Shown here piece after piece: positions 1 to 8,585 of a stretch of 64,000 bases of DNA. This stretch comes from Pseudomonas denitrificans (nom. rej.) (GTDB taxonomy: Bacteria; Pseudomonadota; Gammaproteobacteria; Pseudomonadales; Pseudomonadaceae). The notes below the pieces were generated by a model, which was given only the letters and a program-made list of their open reading frames with translations, was not told where the DNA came from and did not search any database. Each line of letters begins with the position of its first letter. The first letter of the stretch is position 1. The translations under genes were made by a program, and so were the position numbers. The DNA lies in contig NZ_CP043626.1 of NCBI RefSeq assembly GCF_008807415.1, forward strand, positions 372,001 to 436,000, read 5' to 3'.

Positions 1-2
1 TC

Positions 3-128
3 ATCGGCGGCCATCCATACATCATCCATTCCAGCGAAGAAGCAGGACACGTCTGCCACCACCGTGTGGACTCGACCTGGCGTCATCGCATCCTGCTGGC
101 TTATCGCTTCAAGGGAGTCGAAGAATGA
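3..128 (+). CDS. 3' end of a phage tail peptidase-like gene (partial)
   Basis: This is the C-terminal 41 residues of a gene that begins before the window. It reads in frame from base 3 and ends at a TGA overlapping the ATG of the next gene in an ATGA arrangement, so the two are translationally coupled. The tail carries a WRHRILLAYRF-type ending. Phage and gene-transfer-agent clusters place an NlpC/P60 tail peptidase immediately before the J-like tail-tip gene, and those proteins often end in a similar WRRRI...FRF motif. Function is inferred from position and this short similarity only; the catalytic part lies outside the window. Confidence 0.5.
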   Translation: MGGHPYIIHSSEEAGHVCHHRVDSTWRHRILLAYRFKGVEE

Positions 129-3100
129 GCCTCAGTGCACAAATCTTCGGCCGGGATTCGTTCATCCATCGCGCCACAAACGTACTTGGATTGGGGGTTC
201 CAACATGGCTGGACAAGAAGTTTGGCCCTCAGGATATTTCCACGTCCCCAACTATCCCCACCGTCCAGGACAGTGCGTACGGGAACTACATTCCACGCTT
301 CCATGGCAAGTTTGCCCCGTCTGGGAACCTTCTTTGGCTGAAGGGTGGAAAGCTGGATGTAACAACGAAGCACAAATCCGGAGGGAAGGGAGGTCAGAGC
401 ACTGCTCAGACTACCTATAGCTACTTTGCTACCTTCGCGCTCGCTTTGGGCGAAGGGCCTATCGCGGGGATTCGGCGCATATGGTGCGGCGATAAGCTGA
501 TCTACAACTCAGCGAGCGACGATCTTGAAACGATTGTCGCCAGCAATCAGGCAGCCAAGGGGTGGAAGTTCTATCGAGGCACCGATGACCAACTTCCAGA
601 CCCAGACATCCAGGCCGACAAGGGCGTGGAGAATACGCCGGCATATCGCGGACTTGCCTACATCAAATTCAAGAAGTTCGCGCTGAAGAACTATGGCGAC
701 TCGCTCGCTGGCGCACAGTTTAAAGTCGAGTTGCTCACTGATTTTGGCTATGACGTGGTTACCGTTTCGGCGTTTTCGCCAAGCGTCGACATCCTGTACC
801 CAATTTTCAAAGAAGGATCGTCACTTTCCAGCGTTCGGACCTATAACGGCAGCGCTGCATCGACTACCTGGAGCGTGTACGAGCATTACCTTGGGAAGTC
901 TATCTACGACGGAACCATCAACCGCTCAGCCTACATGGGTGACCTGCCGCGGCGAGTGGTTGGCAACATCAACACGTTCCTAACGGCCACGAACAACGCC
1001 GGATTCAACGTTGATGGGACGCTGTATCCAACGGCTAGATTTGGCATTGGCTGGCTGAACTATGACGTCGTTTACGATGATGCCAATACCAGGCTTTTTG
1101 CTCTTGGCCGCGATGGTTCATCAAATCGCCGGCTAGTGATGATGGATCGGCTTGGTGCAGACATTCAGGCTGCAAGTGGTTCAATCAAGTCTATTGCGCT
1201 CGGTGATGGGTATGTCTGGGGCATCACCAACTCTTCCATCATCCAGATGGAAATGGACGATCTTTCGGTCGTCGCGACCATACCCATCTCCCCCGCGAAT
1301 GCACTTCCATCCGGGGATGCTACCTACATCTCCTACTCCGATGGGATCATCTACCTATTCCCCTTCATGTCTGCGGCCGGACCTCAATACAGGTCACTCA
1401 TGGGCTTTGATGCCGCCACCGGCGAAGAGGTTGTGCTTGAGCCTGATTTCCCTGACATCGGGTACATAGGATCCAGCGGCGCACCAGCAGCTATCTACGA
1501 TGGAGTGATCTTCCAGGCAGGGCTTGGCGGCCCGAATGCTGGTATTCGCTTCCTGACCTATGACAGGGTCATTTCAAACACCCTCACTCTCGGTGATGTC
1601 GTAAGCCGAGAGATTCAGCTCTCTGAGCTGCTTTCCGTCCTTGATTTCGATACTTCGCTACTCACTCAACAGCTGACTGGGTACAGGCTTGCCGGAGGCA
1701 GTGTCCGGGATGGTCTTGAGCCGCTGCGCGCAGCATGGCCTTTTGACGCGCGCATGCACGGGTACAAGCTGCAGTTTCTGCCGAGAGGCCAAGCTTCCGC
1801 AGGTGTGATCCCTTGGGGGGATCTGGCCGCCACAGATGGCGACGAGATTGGCGATTCGCTGCCATACGACCGGGAAATGGATACCCAATTGCCGGCCAAG
1901 GTTACTGCGAAGGGATAAGTGCTGATCGGGAATACGCGGACTCCAGTCAGACCTACGAGCGGATCGGGACATCTGCAGTCAACACGGAAACATTGGATCT
2001 TGGACTGGTCCTGAGTGATGACGAGTTAGCGCAGATTGCCGAGAAAATTTGCGAGCTGCGCTGGATGGAACGCCAACCGTTCAGCTTCAGTCTTCCGCCT
2101 ACCTATCAGGATATAGAGCCAGGCGACGTCAGGACCATTCAGGCGAAATTCGGCACATTCGAAATCCGCTTCACCGAGGTCAGCACAGAATCAAACGGCA
2201 TCGTCACCTGCAAGGGGATGCTGAACAACGCAGCCTTGTACACCAGCAACGCAGTTGGCGCACCTGTCCCAGTGCCTCCCGGAACGATCCCGCTCACCGG
2301 TCCGTCCTTGGTAGTCCCACTCGACATTCCAATGCTCGACGAGACGATCCAGAACACGCCTGGATTCGTCGCTGCCATGTGCGGCTTCACCGATGGCTGG
2401 CCGGGTGGCGTGCTGGTGCGCTCTCCCGATGGCGGGCAGACCTGGACTGATGTTCAGGGCTTCAGCGCGCCTGGAAGCATCGGTCGCGCCCGCGGGACAC
2501 TCGCGGTCAATGCGTGTGTGGTTGTCGATGAGCGCAGCCTTGTCGTCGACTTCCTCGCTGGGACGCCCGAGAGCATCACCCGCGACCAGATGCTGGCTGG
2601 CGCGAACTATGCGGCGTATGGCCTTGATGGTCGGTGGGAGATCGTCCGTTTCCAGAATGCGGCGCTGCAGGCCAACGGTTCGTACTTGATCAGCGGCTTC
2701 GTGCGGGGAGAGAAGGGCACAGAGTGGGCTTCCGGCCTCCACCAGGCAGCCGACTGGTTCATCCTGCTGGAAGACCCGGACAACGCCTTCATCGGCATGG
2801 CCACGGAAAGCATCGCTGCAGCCAGGACCTACCGCGCAATTACCTCTGGCGCGAGCCTAGATAGCGCGACGGACGTGGCATTCACCTATCAGGGTGTGAA
2901 CCTGGAGTGCCTGAGCCCGGTGTACCCGAAAGGTGCACGCGACGGTTCTGGCAACTTCTCCGGCTCGTTCACGCGCCGCAGTCGGTTCGGCAGCGCCTGG
3001 TGGATCAATGGCGTGCAGGCGCAAGTGGGTGAGTCGACCGAGGCCTACGAGATCGACGTCATGTCCGGATCGACGGTGAAGCGGACGATCTCGGTCACTT

Positions 3101-3231
3101 CGCCGGCATGGGTCTACTCGACAGCTGAACAGACGACCGACTTCGGCTCCGCTCAATCATCGATCACCTTCCGCATCTATCAGCTCTCGTCCGTGGTCGG
3201 GCGGGGATACCCCTTGGAGGTCACCCTGTGA
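125..3231 (+). CDS. Phage tail-tip (J/GTA-like host-specificity) protein, frameshifted as sequenced
   Basis: Two open frames, 125-1918 (597 aa) and an overlapping one ending at 3231, together read as a single tail-tip protein of about 1035 aa. The N-terminal part has the ALGEGPIAGI signature of phage tail proteins of the GTA gp15 / lambda J type. A central stretch of about 250 residues (roughly 220-480) looks like beta-propeller blades. The later LGDVVSREIQ...L and QLPAKVTAKG / ISADREYADSSQTYER regions match the conserved second half of the family. The join falls at the GGG run 1912-1914: adding one G restores continuous reading, so a base loss or sequencing error is more likely than two genes. 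The start overlaps the upstream stop. Role: baseplate hub and host recognition at the tip of a flexible tail. Confidence 0.8.
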
Positions 3232-3995
3232 CGCAATCAGCCCGGCTGAAGAACGAGTACCTGCAGAACAGTGCGGCGAACCAGATGCTCGCCAACACTA
3301 CGACCATGCGCCTGGACCAACAGGTCCAGGCCACGGTCAAGGACAAAGACCTTGCCACACCGCCTGGCTCGCCATCTGATGGTGACGGCTACATCGTCGC
3401 TGCCAGCCCCACCGGAGCATGGTCCGGTAAGGCTGGCCAGGTCGCCTTCTGGAGCACCAGCGCTGGGGCTTGGCAGTTCATCGTGCCGTTCTTGGGCTAC
3501 AGGGTTGGCGTGGCCGACGAGATAGGCACTGACGGCCTGCCGACCATCTATGGCTGGACCGGTAGCGCTTGGGTGGCGGCAGCGAGCGGTGGTGGGGCGG
3601 TCACGTCAGTCAACGCGAAGACGGGTGCCGTGATCGTCTTGGCCCCGATCATCATCGCCTGCAGTGACGAATCGACCGCTCTGACTGCGGGAACGGCCAA
3701 GGTGACGTTCCGGATTCCTTATGCCTTCACGCTCACCGCAGTGAGGGCATCGCTGACGATTGCCCAGACCAGCGGCTCGATCTTCACCGTGGACATCAAC
3801 GAGGGCGGTACCTCGATCCTCTCGACGAAGCTGACCATCGACAACACCGAGAAGACCAGCACCACTGCTGCAACGGCTCCGGTCATTTCCGATGCATCCC
3901 TGGCGGACGATGCCGAGATCACTATCGACATCGACCAGGTTGGCGATGGCACTGCGAAGGGCCTGAAGGTCACCCTGATCGGGTATCAACCATGA
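3228..3995 (+). CDS. DUF2793-containing phage tail-associated protein
   Basis: A 255-aa protein starting at a GTG whose TG is shared with the upstream stop, with TTGGAGG just ahead. Residues about 40-115 (TPPGSPSDGDGYIV, GAWSGKAGQVAFW) match DUF2793, a small beta domain common next to tail-tip genes in siphophages. The C-terminal 115 residues (ACSDESTALTAGTAKVTFRI onward) form a beta-rich domain seen at the ends of many phage tail proteins. It lies between the tail-tip and the large propeller protein and is coupled to both by 4-base overlaps, so it is probably a structural or adaptor component of the tail tip. The exact function of DUF2793 is not known. Confidence 0.75.
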   Translation: MTQSARLKNEYLQNSAANQMLANTTTMRLDQQVQATVKDKDLATPPGSPSDGDGYIVAASPTGAWSGKAGQVAFWSTSAGAWQFIVPFLGYRVGVADEIGTDGLPTIYGWTGSAWVAAASGGGAVTSVNAKTGAVIVLAPIIIACSDESTALTAGTAKVTFRIPYAFTLTAVRASLTIAQTSGSIFTVDINEGGTSILSTKLTIDNTEKTSTTAATAPVISDASLADDAEITIDIDQVGDGTAKGLKVTLIGYQP

Positions 3996-6040
3996 CGATG
4001 ATCGTTAACCCTTACGCCTTCAGCTCGGCGCCGCCAGTCGTCTACAACAAGCTGGTTTTCCCGCTGACCTACGATGAGCAGGACTCGACCGGCGCGATCA
4101 CTCTGACTCGCTCTGGCGCCAGCGGCCCCCTGGTAACGCCTGCCGGTTTCGAGGGTGACGGATATGGGACCCGTCTGCTGGCGTCTTCCGGGCTTCCATC
4201 CTGGCTGACCGATTACACGCAACCGGTAAGCCTGTTGGCGACGATCCGCAACGACGCCCCATTTGCGGCATCTGGCCGGTATGTGTTCGCCTCGGTTTGC
4301 ACGAACTCGGCCAACCCCGACATGCTCATGGAGATTTCCCTGCGTCCTGACAGCTCCGGGGCCCCATGCGGTGCGGTATGGGGATGTGGAAGTTTCGAGT
4401 CTGGTAGCAACAAGATGGCGCTGTTCCGCTACCTATATCGCTACGAGACCAGGCTCCCCGTCCTCTCGGTAGGAGCTAACACTGGCAGCCCGCAGGCCAT
4501 CTACATTATCGACAGCGACACGATGTTGCTGTCGGCGCACTACAACGACACCGAGAGCAAGGTATTCAAGATCAGGCTGAGCGATGGTGTGCTGCTCGGC
4601 CAATTCAGCTTTGGCACCACGACCTACCGTCATATCGCGGCATTCGCCAAGCGTAGCAACGGCGACTTCTGGGCCGCCGATTACGAAACATTCAAGCTCC
4701 TTCGCCTTGACCTCGACGCTTCGTTCGCAGCCGGCACCGCGGTGATCCTGTCGACCTACGATATGACCGCCGCCGGCACGGGATTCAGCATTGAGTTCGT
4801 CACCGTGAGCGGAACGGAATACCTGCTCGCTGGGAACTACTACGCCAGCGACGACGTTAATAGCCGCCTCTGGGTGATCCCTGCGAGCCTCCTGTCTGGC
4901 ACCACCTTCACCGTTGGCAGCCAGTACAAGCGCTTCCAGATCGGCCGCCGCGTGCAGGGCATCGTGATGCGTAGCGGCCAGCTTCTGGCGAGCCGCATGC
5001 ACAAGAGCGGCGGAACGCAAACATCTGGCTGGATCGAGCGCTACGACATTGTCACAGACATCACATCGACGGCCACAGATAGCATCCTGACGGCGATAGC
5101 CTCCTGGCCTGCGCCTTCGCTCTATCCGGAAGACATGGCGATTCACCCGACAACCAACAAGCTGTACATGCCGACCGAGGGTTATGCGAGCCTCCTCGAT
5201 CTTGATGGGTGGCGCAGCGTGTGGAGTGCAGATTTCGACTCTTCATTCCGCCCGGTCAGCCAAGAGAACAACGTCACGATGGAGCACAACGGCTCCGGCG
5301 CGGTGACAATCAAGCTCAACAACCGGGCATTCGGCAGCGCGTCCTGGACGATGACCGTGACCCCGACTCGAATCAGCATCGGTGGGACGCCTGGCGGGAC
5401 GGCTGGATTCTCCGGAGGCTTCTCGTTCGGCTTGGTGCGCAACCTCTACTTCCAGAACGGCCCAATCAGCGATGCCGACTATGCGGCCGCAGTCAGCGGC
5501 TCCTACGAGCTCAACACGCTAACTGCTTACACGCTCACGCTGACCAACCCAAGCGCGGAGACCGGGGACACAACTGGATGGACCAACGAAACTGGGACCA
5601 TCGCCGCGAAGAACACCGCGAACCGTACCCCGCCTGATGGCACCTGGTACTTCGATGGAGGCAGTAACGCGACAGTGGTCGCACGGCAGCGTCTTGACCT
5701 GGTGGCTCAGGGCATCTCGGCGACTGACCTCGACACAGGAGCGATGTGGGCGAAGATTCGCTGGTGGCAGGCGGCCTTCGACAACAACGACCCAGGCGGC
5801 ATGGGCCTGCGGATGCTCAACGGTTCGTCCGGCACGATCAGCACGACCTATAGCCCGCTGGCCTACACGCTCGGCGGAACCCAGGTGGCGCCGTTCTATT
5901 GGTTCCCGCGCAGCTACCCGGTAACCGTGCCTACGCTTACCCGCTACCTCGATGCCCTGTACAACGCCTCCGGCCGCACCAGCGGAACGAACAACGACCA
6001 CTACGTGGATCTTGTCCGCGTGACTGTCTATAAGCAGTGA
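3992..6040 (+). CDS. Putative receptor-binding tail protein (propeller plus lectin-like domains)
   Basis: A 682-aa protein in an ATGA overlap with the DUF2793 gene. A short N-terminal section is followed by repeated beta-strand blades at about residues 150-390 (IYIIDSDTMLL, HIAAFAKRSNGDFWAAD, LWVIPASLL), resembling a beta-propeller. Residues about 400-500 look like a concanavalin/LamG-type fold (YFQNGPISDADYAAAVSGSY). The last 170 or so start with TLTNPSAETGDTTGWTN, the typical opening of a carbohydrate-binding jelly-roll (CBM4/9-like). This architecture, placed after the tail-tip gene and before the endolysin, suggests a cell-surface glycan-binding tail fibre or spike. I do not recognise a named family for the full protein; domain assignments are by eye. 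Confidence 0.6.
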   Translation: MTMIVNPYAFSSAPPVVYNKLVFPLTYDEQDSTGAITLTRSGASGPLVTPAGFEGDGYGTRLLASSGLPSWLTDYTQPVSLLATIRNDAPFAASGRYVFASVCTNSANPDMLMEISLRPDSSGAPCGAVWGCGSFESGSNKMALFRYLYRYETRLPVLSVGANTGSPQAIYIIDSDTMLLSAHYNDTESKVFKIRLSDGVLLGQFSFGTTTYRHIAAFAKRSNGDFWAADYETFKLLRLDLDASFAAGTAVILSTYDMTAAGTGFSIEFVTVSGTEYLLAGNYYASDDVNSRLWVIPASLLSGTTFTVGSQYKRFQIGRRVQGIVMRSGQLLASRMHKSGGTQTSGWIERYDIVTDITSTATDSILTAIASWPAPSLYPEDMAIHPTTNKLYMPTEGYASLLDLDGWRSVWSADFDSSFRPVSQENNVTMEHNGSGAVTIKLNNRAFGSASWTMTVTPTRISIGGTPGGTAGFSGGFSFGLVRNLYFQNGPISDADYAAAVSGSYELNTLTAYTLTLTNPSAETGDTTGWTNETGTIAAKNTANRTPPDGTWYFDGGSNATVVARQRLDLVAQGISATDLDTGAMWAKIRWWQAAFDNNDPGGMGLRMLNGSSGTISTTYSPLAYTLGGTQVAPFYWFPRSYPVTVPTLTRYLDALYNASGRTSGTNNDHYVDLVRVTVYKQ

Positions 6041-6048
6041 GGTTCGCT

Positions 6049-6582
6049 ATGCCAATCACCGAAGCGCAGCTACTGCGCATCTACCCCAACGCCAGCCAGA
6101 GAGCTGGCGTTTTTGTTCCTGCGCTCAACCGGGCGATGCAGCAGTACCGGATTGATTCACCTGTTCGCCAGGCGGCGTTCCTTGCCCAGATCGGGCATGA
6201 GTCCGGCCAACTGAAGTGGGTGAAGGAGATATGGGGGCCGACGCCGACGCAGTCCAGGTACGAGGGCCGAAAGGACCTGGGGAACACCCAGTCCGGGGAT
6301 GGCAAGCGCTTCATGGGCCGCGGCCTCATCCAGGTCACCGGCCGGGAGAACTATCGGAAGGCTGGAGCCGCGCTGGGTTTGTCTCTTCTTGATAAGCCAG
6401 AGCTTCTCGAGCAGGTCGAGTGGGCGACGGTGTCTGCTGCATGGTGGTGGTCGAGTCGCGGTCTGAACGAACTGGCGGATGCCGGAGAGTTCGAGCAGAT
6501 CACCCGGCGCATCAACGGTGGCATGAACGGGCAGAAGGAACGCCTGGAACTGTGGGCGCGCGCCAAGGAAGTGCTGGCGTGA
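6049..6582 (+). CDS. Phage endolysin, glycoside hydrolase family 19 (chitinase-like)
   Basis: A 177-aa muralytic enzyme. The HESGQLKWVKE motif carries the catalytic glutamate and GRGLIQVTGRENY is the second conserved GH19 motif; these single-domain enzymes act as phage endolysins that cut the peptidoglycan sugar backbone. I chose ATG 6049 because homologues begin MPITE.QLL; a GTG at 6037 overlapping the previous stop is possible but would add four atypical residues. There is no signal peptide, so release would need a holin, and none is visible in this window. The stop overlaps the start of the spanin gene. Confidence 0.9.
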   Translation: MPITEAQLLRIYPNASQRAGVFVPALNRAMQQYRIDSPVRQAAFLAQIGHESGQLKWVKEIWGPTPTQSRYEGRKDLGNTQSGDGKRFMGRGLIQVTGRENYRKAGAALGLSLLDKPELLEQVEWATVSAAWWWSSRGLNELADAGEFEQITRRINGGMNGQKERLELWARAKEVLA

Positions 6583-7088
6583 CCTGGCTGCTCAGCAACT
6601 GGAAGCCGCTGCTGGCCGGCCTTCTGCTGTTCCTGGCAGCCGCCGGCGGCTGGCACGAGGGTAGGGCGCGCATGGATGCGGCGTGGCAGGCCCGGTGGGA
6701 TCAGCACGCCATTCAAGACCAGCAGGCCGCCACGGCATTCGAAGCCAGGGAGCGAGCCGAGGAGCAACGGCGCCAACTATCCGTCAACAAGGTGATCGAG
6801 GATGCAGACAAGAAGATTGACCAGGTGCGTGCTAATGCTGATGCCGCTGCTGATCAGCGCGTGCACGACGCAGCCGCCAAGTACGCCGACCGGGTTGCTG
6901 CAGCTGAAGCCGGCCGCGAATCCTGCACTGCCGCCGCAAGCAAGGCAGCAACCGAGCACGCCCGAGTGCTTGCCGAGCTGCTTGGAGAGGCTGACCGCCT
7001 GGCGGGTATCTACGCAGAAGCAGCTGACGAATCCCGAGTGAGGGGGCTGGCCTGCGAAGCGGCTTACGACGGTGTCCGTTCGGAGTAA
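6579..7088 (+). CDS. Rz-like inner-membrane spanin (DUF2514-like)
   Basis: A 169-aa protein starting at a GTG that overlaps the endolysin stop. It has one N-terminal membrane segment (about residues 8-25, LLAGLLLFLAAAGG) followed by a long alanine- and charge-rich helical region predicted to be coiled coil, then a short C-terminal part with two cysteines. That layout is typical of the i-spanin (Rz) that bridges inner and outer membranes in the last step of phage lysis. A lipoprotein reading frame is embedded inside it, which is the classical Rz/Rz1 arrangement and supports the call. Confidence 0.8.
   Translation: MTWLLSNWKPLLAGLLLFLAAAGGWHEGRARMDAAWQARWDQHAIQDQQAATAFEARERAEEQRRQLSVNKVIEDADKKIDQVRANADAAADQRVHDAAAKYADRVAAAEAGRESCTAAASKAATEHARVLAELLGEADRLAGIYAEAADESRVRGLACEAAYDGVRSE
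6802..7041 (+). CDS. Rz1-like outer-membrane spanin lipoprotein nested in the Rz gene
   Basis: A 79-aa reading frame lying wholly inside the Rz-like gene in another frame. It starts MQTRRLTRCVLMLMPLLISA and has a lipobox (LISAC) with the lipid-acceptor cysteine near residue 21. The mature part is proline-rich (QPPSTPTG, LPPQARQQPSTP) with further cysteines. Small size, signal peptidase II site, proline richness and nested position match the o-spanin Rz1, which pairs with Rz to fuse the two membranes. Easily missed by automatic annotation because it is overprinted. Confidence 0.8.
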   Translation: MQTRRLTRCVLMLMPLLISACTTQPPSTPTGLLQLKPAANPALPPQARQQPSTPECLPSCLERLTAWRVSTQKQLTNPE

Positions 7089-7115
7089 GATGGCCACCTA
7101 ATCTTGGAGGTGACC

Positions 7116-7346
7116 ATGATTGAACAGTTCGAGCCTTGCCCTTTCTGTGGACAGCGCGACGGGATTGCCATTCATAAGCAACCAGAGAACGCCCATGGTG
7201 GCGGTGTCACCTACACCTACGTAAGGTGCTCATGCGGCGCTTGCGGCCCGCGATTCGACGACTGGAATAACCAGAACAGCGTGCGTGACGCCGTTGTCGC
7301 ATGGAATTCCCGATCTGCCCTGCAGAGCCACGGAGCGCAGAACTAG
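7116..7346 (+). CDS. Lar-like restriction-alleviation zinc-ribbon protein
   Basis: A 76-aa protein beginning MIEQFEPCPFCGQRD, with GGAGGT at 7107-7112 ahead of the ATG (a TTG at 7104 is a less likely start). Cysteine pairs CPFC and CSCGACG form a zinc ribbon, and the WN....RDAVVAWN ending is the recognised feature of the Lar family. Rac-prophage Lar relieves type I restriction by changing the balance of modification and restriction; many phage relatives are known only by similarity, so an anti-restriction role is inferred. Its last four bases overlap the end of the convergent SRAP gene. Confidence 0.75.
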   Translation: MIEQFEPCPFCGQRDGIAIHKQPENAHGGGVTYTYVRCSCGACGPRFDDWNNQNSVRDAVVAWNSRSALQSHGAQN

Positions 7347-8032
7347 ATCGGCTCGATCAGCTGCGCGCCCTGGTTCCGGACTCTCCCGACGTCCGTCGAG
7401 ATGCGGTAGGCCTCGAAGTCCTGGCGGGCCAGGGCGATGGTGTCGTAGGCCAGCTCGAGCGAGGTCTCCGGCGACAGCCAGGTGGCCCACTGCTCTGGCG
7501 CCAGGATGACTGGCATCCGGTGGTGCACGGCGGCCACAAGACCCTCGGCCTCCTTCGTCAGCAGCGCGCAGGAGGTGATTGGCTCACCTTCCGGCGGCGA
7601 CCAGGTCGACCATATCCCGGCGATGGCCACCAGGTCCTCGTCGATAGCGTGGTGGTAGTAGGGCTGGTTCACGGCGCGGCCGGCGCTGTTCTTGACCGGC
7701 TCCTTCTCGTTCCACTCATACCACCCGGCGGCGGGCATCAAGCATCGCTTGTGCCGGATCGCGTCCCGCCACATCGGATTCGTCGGTGCTTCCTCGCTCC
7801 GCGCGTTGAAGGTCATCGGCGGCAGCTTGTCCATCTTCCACCAGAACGGGATCAGCCCCCAGCGGGCGGCCACCACTTCCTGTTCTCCCGCCTCGTTCAG
7901 GAGCACCATGGGCACCTGGCTGGTCGGCGCGACGTTGTACGCGCGATCAATCCAGCGCCCGGCGTTTCCCCGCCCAATATGCCAGTACCGCTCCATAGCG
8001 GATTCCTCTGGCGTCACGTATCGCCCGCACAT
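7343..8032 (-). CDS. SRAP-domain (YedK/HMCES-like) abasic-site shielding protein
   Basis: A 229-aa SOS-response-associated peptidase (SRAP) protein. It keeps the catalytic Cys2 right after the initiator Met (MCGRY), Asn76 in FNARSE, Glu106 in GWYEW and His170 in the VHHRMPVIL motif, all needed in YedK/HMCES for self-processing and for a thiazolidine crosslink to abasic sites in single-stranded DNA. It is the second gene of a leftward pair, three bases after an unknown gene whose promoter carries a LexA box, so damage induction is expected. Position at the end of the phage cluster suggests phage cargo, but a host origin cannot be excluded. Confidence 0.9.
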   Translation of the reverse strand: MCGRYVTPEESAMERYWHIGRGNAGRWIDRAYNVAPTSQVPMVLLNEAGEQEVVAARWGLIPFWWKMDKLPPMTFNARSEEAPTNPMWRDAIRHKRCLMPAAGWYEWNEKEPVKNSAGRAVNQPYYHHAIDEDLVAIAGIWSTWSPPEGEPITSCALLTKEAEGLVAAVHHRMPVILAPEQWATWLSPETSLELAYDTIALARQDFEAYRISTDVGRVRNQGAQLIEPI

Positions 8033-8035
8033 CCT

Positions 8036-8551
8036 TCAGCCTCCCGAGTACGGCCAGCGTTTGTCGCCGGCGCCTGCAGGGATAATCTCCCGTAGTTCGA
8101 ACAGTTCCTGCCCATCACAGATGATCCGCAGGCCCTGGACGTCTCCCGCATACTCGCGGTCGAAGCGATCTACCCACAGACTCAGCTTCGGCGGCTGCCC
8201 GTCGATGTTGCCAAGCAGCTTTCCCTGCAGGTCGTGGTAGTGGCCTTCGGTGCCGATCGTGCCGACCACCTCACCACCGACCAAGACATGGTAGTAGCAA
8301 CCCAGGCACCAGTGAGTTTCCCTGGTGATGTTGTGCTCGACGTGCCAGGAGTAGGCGCCGAGCGCGCGTGTGACCATCTCCTGGCGCTCGGACAGGCAGA
8401 TCAGGCCGAGCTGGTAGGCCTCGTCGGCCTGGCCCAGCAGGTAGTGGTAGTGGTCGTCGGTTCGGTACAGAAACGCCGTGGTGTCACTCAGGGCAGCTTC
8501 CCACCTGGACTTAATCAGCCGGCGGTCGCCTTCGCGTTGGGTGTAATACAT
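8036..8551 (-). CDS. Hypothetical protein, first gene of LexA-controlled SRAP pair
   Basis: A 171-aa protein with no family I recognise. The start is well supported by AGGAGG seven bases before the ATG. It is soluble, with no signal or membrane segment, and rich in His, Tyr and acidic residues (DDHYHYLLGQADEAYQ, GCYYHVLVGGEV, GTEGHYHDLQGK). The middle segment, with WHVEHN and CLGCYYH, could bind a metal but has no standard motif. It directly precedes the SRAP gene with a three-base gap and sits behind a LexA box, so a damage-response or phage-induction role is inferred from context only. Confidence 0.7.
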   Translation of the reverse strand: MYYTQREGDRRLIKSRWEAALSDTTAFLYRTDDHYHYLLGQADEAYQLGLICLSERQEMVTRALGAYSWHVEHNITRETHWCLGCYYHVLVGGEVVGTIGTEGHYHDLQGKLLGNIDGQPPKLSLWVDRFDREYAGDVQGLRIICDGQELFELREIIPAGAGDKRWPYSGG

Positions 8552-8585
8552 GGTCCGCCTCCTGAGTCAGGGGAGGGGAAGAATA

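Noticed and set aside
1912..1918. Programmed -1 frameshift joining the two halves of the tail-tip gene
   Set aside because: No slippery heptamer or downstream pseudoknot is visible, and other unrelated genes in the window show the same single G/C loss.
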